Source: an uncultured Riemerella sp.
GTDB taxonomy: Bacteria > Bacteroidota > Bacteroidia > Flavobacteriales > Weeksellaceae
Assembly (NCBI GenBank): GCA_938037185.1
Contig: CALHQK010000146.1
Location: 1 to 8,333, forward strand
Direction: 5' to 3'
DNA length: 8,333 nt
In this document: positions 5,525-8,333 of the stretch, one piece after another
How positions within the stretch are numbered: position 1 is the stretch's first letter
How the letters are laid out: every line of letters begins with the position of its first letter
Notes under the pieces: generated by a model
The model's input: only the letters and a program-made list of their open reading frames with translations
Database searches by the model: none
Told to the model about the DNA's origin: nothing
Program-made: the position numbers and the translations under genes

Positions 5525-6880
5525 ATGTTTAAAAAGATATTAATTGCCAATCGTGGAGAGATTGCGATGAGAATTCTCAGAACTTGTAAAGAGATGGGAA
5601 TCAAAACAGTAGCAGTCTACTCAAGCGCGGATAAAGACAGTCTGCATGTAAGATTTGCGGATGAAGCGGTATGTATAGGTCCTGCGGCGAGTAAGGATTC
5701 TTATCTGAAAATTCCTAACATCATTGCAGCTGCGGAAATCACGAATGCAGATGCCATTCACCCAGGTTATGGATTTTTGGCTGAAAATGCTAATTTTTCT
5801 AGAATTTGTCAGAAAAATGGAATAAAATTCATAGGAGCGACGCCAGAGCAAATAGAAAAAATGGGAGACAAAGCCACTGCAAAAGCAACAATGAAAGCGG
5901 CTGGAATTCCTTGTGTTCCTGGGTCTGATGGACTTGTAGAATCTTTGGAAGAAGCTGAAAAAATTGCTGAAAAAATTGGCTATCCTGTAATGATAAAAGC
6001 TACCGCAGGTGGTGGTGGTAAGGGAATGCGTGCTATCTGGAGCAAAGAAGAGCTTAGAGAAAGCTGGGATTCTACTATTCAAGAGGCTTTAGCGGCTTTC
6101 GGGAATGGTGGAATGTACATGGAAAAACTGATAGAAGAGCCTAGACACATAGAATTCCAAATTGCTGGAGATAGATATGGAAGGGCTTGCCATTTATCAG
6201 AAAGAGACTGCTCTATCCAGAGAAGAAATCAAAAATTGATAGAAGAAACGCCGTCTCCTTTTATGACGGAAGAACTTCGTGAAAAAATGGGAAATGCCGC
6301 TGTGAAAGCTGCTGAATATATAGGATATGAGGGAGTTGGGACAATAGAATTTTTAGTTGATAAACACAGAAACTTCTATTTCATGGAGATGAATACTCGT
6401 ATTCAGGTGGAACACCCTATCACAGAACAGGTTATAGATTATGACCTTATCCGTGAGCAGATTTTATTAGCTGCAGGAGAAAAAATTCTTGGGAAGAACT
6501 ATTATCCAAAGTTACACTCTATAGAATGTAGAATCAATGCGGAAGACCCATATTCTGATTTTAGACCTGCACCTGGGAAAATCACTCAGCTTAATATCCC
6601 TGGCGGACATGGTGTGAGAGTGGATACGCATGTGTATGCTGGCTATACGATTCCACCAAACTATGACTCTATGATAGCTAAGCTCATCATCACAGCACAG
6701 ACTAGAGAGGAGGCTATTGCTAAAATGAAAAGGTCTTTGGAGGAGTTTTATATAGAAGGAGTGAAAACTACTATTCCTTTCCACAGACAGCTGATGGATA
6801 ATCCTGATTTCCTTGCTGGAAATTACACAACAAAGTTCATGGAGACTTTTGTGATGGATAAAGATTATGAATTTCACTAA
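5525..6880 (+). CDS. accC: Biotin carboxylase subunit of acetyl-CoA carboxylase
   Basis: I start the gene at the ATG at 5525 (MFKKILIANRGEIAMR), giving 451 residues, nearly identical in length to E. coli AccC (449). A TTG at 5507 in the same frame would add six residues but does not fit the family N-terminus. The ATP-grasp domain has Lys116, Lys158, the glycine loop GGGGKGM (162-168), HIEFQI (208-213), and QRRNQK (232-237). The catalytic block is Glu275, Glu288, Asn290, and RIQVEH (292-297, including Arg292 and Glu296). The enzyme carboxylates BCCP-bound biotin using ATP and bicarbonate. The position equivalent to E. coli His236 is Asn235 here, which I believe is a tolerated variant. It forms an operon with accB and ends 11 bases before a strong bidirectional terminator. 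Other carboxylase subunits share this domain, but the accB neighbour settles the call. Confidence 0.97.
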   Translation: MFKKILIANRGEIAMRILRTCKEMGIKTVAVYSSADKDSLHVRFADEAVCIGPAASKDSYLKIPNIIAAAEITNADAIHPGYGFLAENANFSRICQKNGIKFIGATPEQIEKMGDKATAKATMKAAGIPCVPGSDGLVESLEEAEKIAEKIGYPVMIKATAGGGGKGMRAIWSKEELRESWDSTIQEALAAFGNGGMYMEKLIEEPRHIEFQIAGDRYGRACHLSERDCSIQRRNQKLIEETPSPFMTEELREKMGNAAVKAAEYIGYEGVGTIEFLVDKHRNFYFMEMNTRIQVEHPITEQVIDYDLIREQILLAAGEKILGKNYYPKLHSIECRINAEDPYSDFRPAPGKITQLNIPGGHGVRVDTHVYAGYTIPPNYDSMIAKLIITAQTREEAIAKMKRSLEEFYIEGVKTTIPFHRQLMDNPDFLAGNYTTKFMETFVMDKDYEFH

Positions 6881-6891
6881 TGAATAAAAAG

Positions 6892-6926
6892 AAACACTAC
6901 TAAAATTAGTAGTGTTTTTATTTTTT
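6892..6926. terminator. Bidirectional rho-independent terminator between convergent accC and permease
   Basis: AAACACTACTAA (6892-6903) is the exact reverse complement of TTAGTAGTGTTT (6906-6917). Plus-strand transcripts meet T-runs at 6915-6919 and 6921-6926. Minus-strand transcripts meet a T-run complementary to A6886-6890. It therefore suits both the accBC message and the permease message, whose stop codon is 16 bases from the stem. Confidence 0.88.
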
Positions 6927-6933
6927 GCATTAC

Positions 6934-8298
6934 TTACTTTACGCCTAATTTTCCAAGTAAGATAAGGAGCACGGCGATTACTAAATAGGACAATCCATTA
7001 GAAGATGAAAGTGTCCCTGCTAAAACCACACAGGTTCCTATCAAAGCAAAAAGCAGCATGGTGTATTTCAGCGGTTTATTTTTTAGTAAATGCTCTCTAA
7101 ACAATTTAAAAAGTCCTAAATACAAACAAAAATTAACCACATAAATGAACAGAATAGGAATGGCTGATATGTCGTAATTCAGTTCTTTTAGGAATGGAGT
7201 GGTATTAGATAAATAAAAAATAAAAAGATAAATGCTCATCAGTCCGAAGCCAACCAAAGCGCTATTTACGGGCATTCCAGTTCTTCCACTGATACTTCCT
7301 AGATTCAGGAATTTTTTAGAATATTCCAAATTGTAGAATTGGTAAGGAGCACGGGTATTCGCAAGAACAAGTCCATTGCAAGTTCCTAATACAGAGATAA
7401 TTATGAATAGCTGTATGATTATCGCTCCTGCTTCGGTGGAAATTTTTCTAGAAAATTCTATGATATAGGTGTCGCCCAGCTGCTGTATTTCATCACTGCT
7501 CATATTGGAAACAATTCCCAAATAATAAAAAACATAAACCACCAAGACTATTAAAGTCCCTGAAATTAAAGCTTTTGGGAGGTTTTTCTGTGAGTCTTTG
7601 ATTTCTCCAGAAATTTGCATCGCGATATACCACCCATCCATAGAAAAGGCGATAGGAATGAAACTTGCGCCCACTAAAAGCCAAAAATTAGTTTCGTTGG
7701 AAGAGATTATGGCTTGATTTTCAATTTGATTTAGCGGTTCGGTGTCATTTCCTAAAAGGCTGATAATTCCAAAAGCTGCAATGAAAATGAGCGGGAACAG
7801 CTTTAAAACCGCGGTTAATTGTAAAAAAACACCGCTGGATTTTGGTCTGAAAATATTAAGGAATAAAAATATGACTCCATTGCACCAGCCTATCAGTGAA
7901 TAGTGCAGGAAATTAGGTTCAAAATGGATAAACTCCGCAAGGAAGTGAGAGATGTAAATCCCTGATACTGTGAGCAAAACTCCCGCTAGCAAAGGCAGAA
8001 ACATAATGAAATAAACCCAGCCCACATAAGCCGCGGCTCTTTTCCCGTAGCGAAATTCCACATAATGCAGGATACCGCCTTCCTTTGGAGAGAAAATGGC
8101 GTAATTGGCCATAGATACCGCTGAAAAAACTACACTGATTCCCACGATGATAAAGCCCATCACACCTGCATAAACATTGCCATTGGTGGAGGCTAAAACA
8201 TCATCTACTTTGAAGAAAATACCAGAACCTACCATCTGTCCGACCACCATGGACACCGCCATGAACAGTCCGTATCTTACCTCTAATTTCTGTCCCAT
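6934..8298 (-). CDS. APC-family amino acid permease (LAT/SteT-like)
   Basis: The 454-residue protein is strongly hydrophobic, with about 12 predicted membrane helices (approximately 9-30, 42-66, 88-118, 131-150, 157-182, 204-222, 243-265, 292-314, 344-364, 376-397, 411-427, 434-452). Helix 1 carries the substrate-binding glycine motif GSGIFF (24-29), typical of the LeuT-fold APC superfamily. The helix 6 region FSMDGW (218-223) followed by SGEIKDSQKNLPKAL (230-244) matches the conserved motif of the L-type/SteT-like amino acid exchangers. It should sit in the inner membrane and take up or exchange amino acids; substrate and direction cannot be read from the sequence. It is a single-gene unit, convergent to accC, with its own -7 box upstream and a shared terminator downstream. 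The ATG at 8298 is supported by MGQKLEVRYGLF just before helix 1 and by the promoter distance. Confidence 0.9.
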   Translation of the reverse strand: MGQKLEVRYGLFMAVSMVVGQMVGSGIFFKVDDVLASTNGNVYAGVMGFIIVGISVVFSAVSMANYAIFSPKEGGILHYVEFRYGKRAAAYVGWVYFIMFLPLLAGVLLTVSGIYISHFLAEFIHFEPNFLHYSLIGWCNGVIFLFLNIFRPKSSGVFLQLTAVLKLFPLIFIAAFGIISLLGNDTEPLNQIENQAIISSNETNFWLLVGASFIPIAFSMDGWYIAMQISGEIKDSQKNLPKALISGTLIVLVVYVFYYLGIVSNMSSDEIQQLGDTYIIEFSRKISTEAGAIIIQLFIIISVLGTCNGLVLANTRAPYQFYNLEYSKKFLNLGSISGRTGMPVNSALVGFGLMSIYLFIFYLSNTTPFLKELNYDISAIPILFIYVVNFCLYLGLFKLFREHLLKNKPLKYTMLLFALIGTCVVLAGTLSSSNGLSYLVIAVLLILLGKLGVK

Positions 8299-8324
8299 TG
8301 TTTGATTTTAGTCGTTTAGGGCAA

Positions 8325-8332
8325 CAAATATA
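8325..8332 (-). promoter_or_regulatory. Probable -7 element for the permease
   Basis: On the minus strand this reads TATATTTG, fitting TAnnTTTG, 26 bases before the permease ATG. That predicts a leader of about 20 bases. The -33 box would lie beyond the right edge of the window, so the promoter is only half visible. Confidence 0.55.
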
Positions 8333-8333
8333 A

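Noticed and set aside
5621..6082. Open 153-codon frame on the minus strand inside accC
   Set aside because: It is a low-complexity Phe/Ser/Arg-rich translation opposite highly conserved ATP-grasp sequence, a shadow of the real gene. The minus-strand frame at 6512-6877 is rejected for the same reason.

Overview
The window reads as an ordinary chromosomal housekeeping region from a member of the Bacteroidota, most likely a flavobacterium of the Chryseobacterium/Weeksellaceae type. The reasons are the low-GC DNA, promoters of the TTTG...TAnnTTTG kind instead of -35/-10 boxes, start codons without a well-placed Shine-Dalgarno, and proteins that all look flavobacterial (short PabB, cysteine-free L32, secreted M1 peptidase). 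The genus is a guess. I see no mobile element, CRISPR array, tRNA or rRNA. All protein calls come from reading motifs, without database comparison.

Layout. Positions 1-1290 (minus strand) carry a folate-branch pair: pabB (aminodeoxychorismate synthase component I), overlapping by 17 bases a class IV aminotransferase (probable aminodeoxychorismate lyase, cut by the left edge). Together they would turn chorismate into p-aminobenzoate. A 126-bp divergent spacer follows, centred on a perfect 12-bp inverted repeat that holds a TATTTTTG box on each strand. Rightward from it come a secreted M1 zinc metallopeptidase (1417-3273) and, 24 bp later, coaX, a type III pantothenate kinase (3298-4062), probably co-transcribed.

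Positions 4099-6880 form the ribosome/fatty-acid block. A textbook Bacteroidota promoter drives a YceD/DUF177 protein and rpmF (L32). A two-hairpin spacer with a terminator-like element follows, then accB and accC (biotin carboxyl carrier protein and biotin carboxylase of acetyl-CoA carboxylase), with their own -7 box. The grouping yceD-rpmF-fatty acid synthesis is widely conserved; here no plsX or fabH lies between rpmF and accB.

A strong bidirectional terminator (6892-6926) separates accC from a convergent 12-helix APC-family amino acid permease (6934-8298, minus), whose -7 box sits at the right edge of the window. There is no gene-free stretch over 300 bases.

No undescribed system is evident. 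The points most worth a second look are the symmetric divergent promoter with a possibly leaderless pabB, the Asp-to-Asn change in the first motif of CoaX, and the paired hairpins between rpmF and accB.
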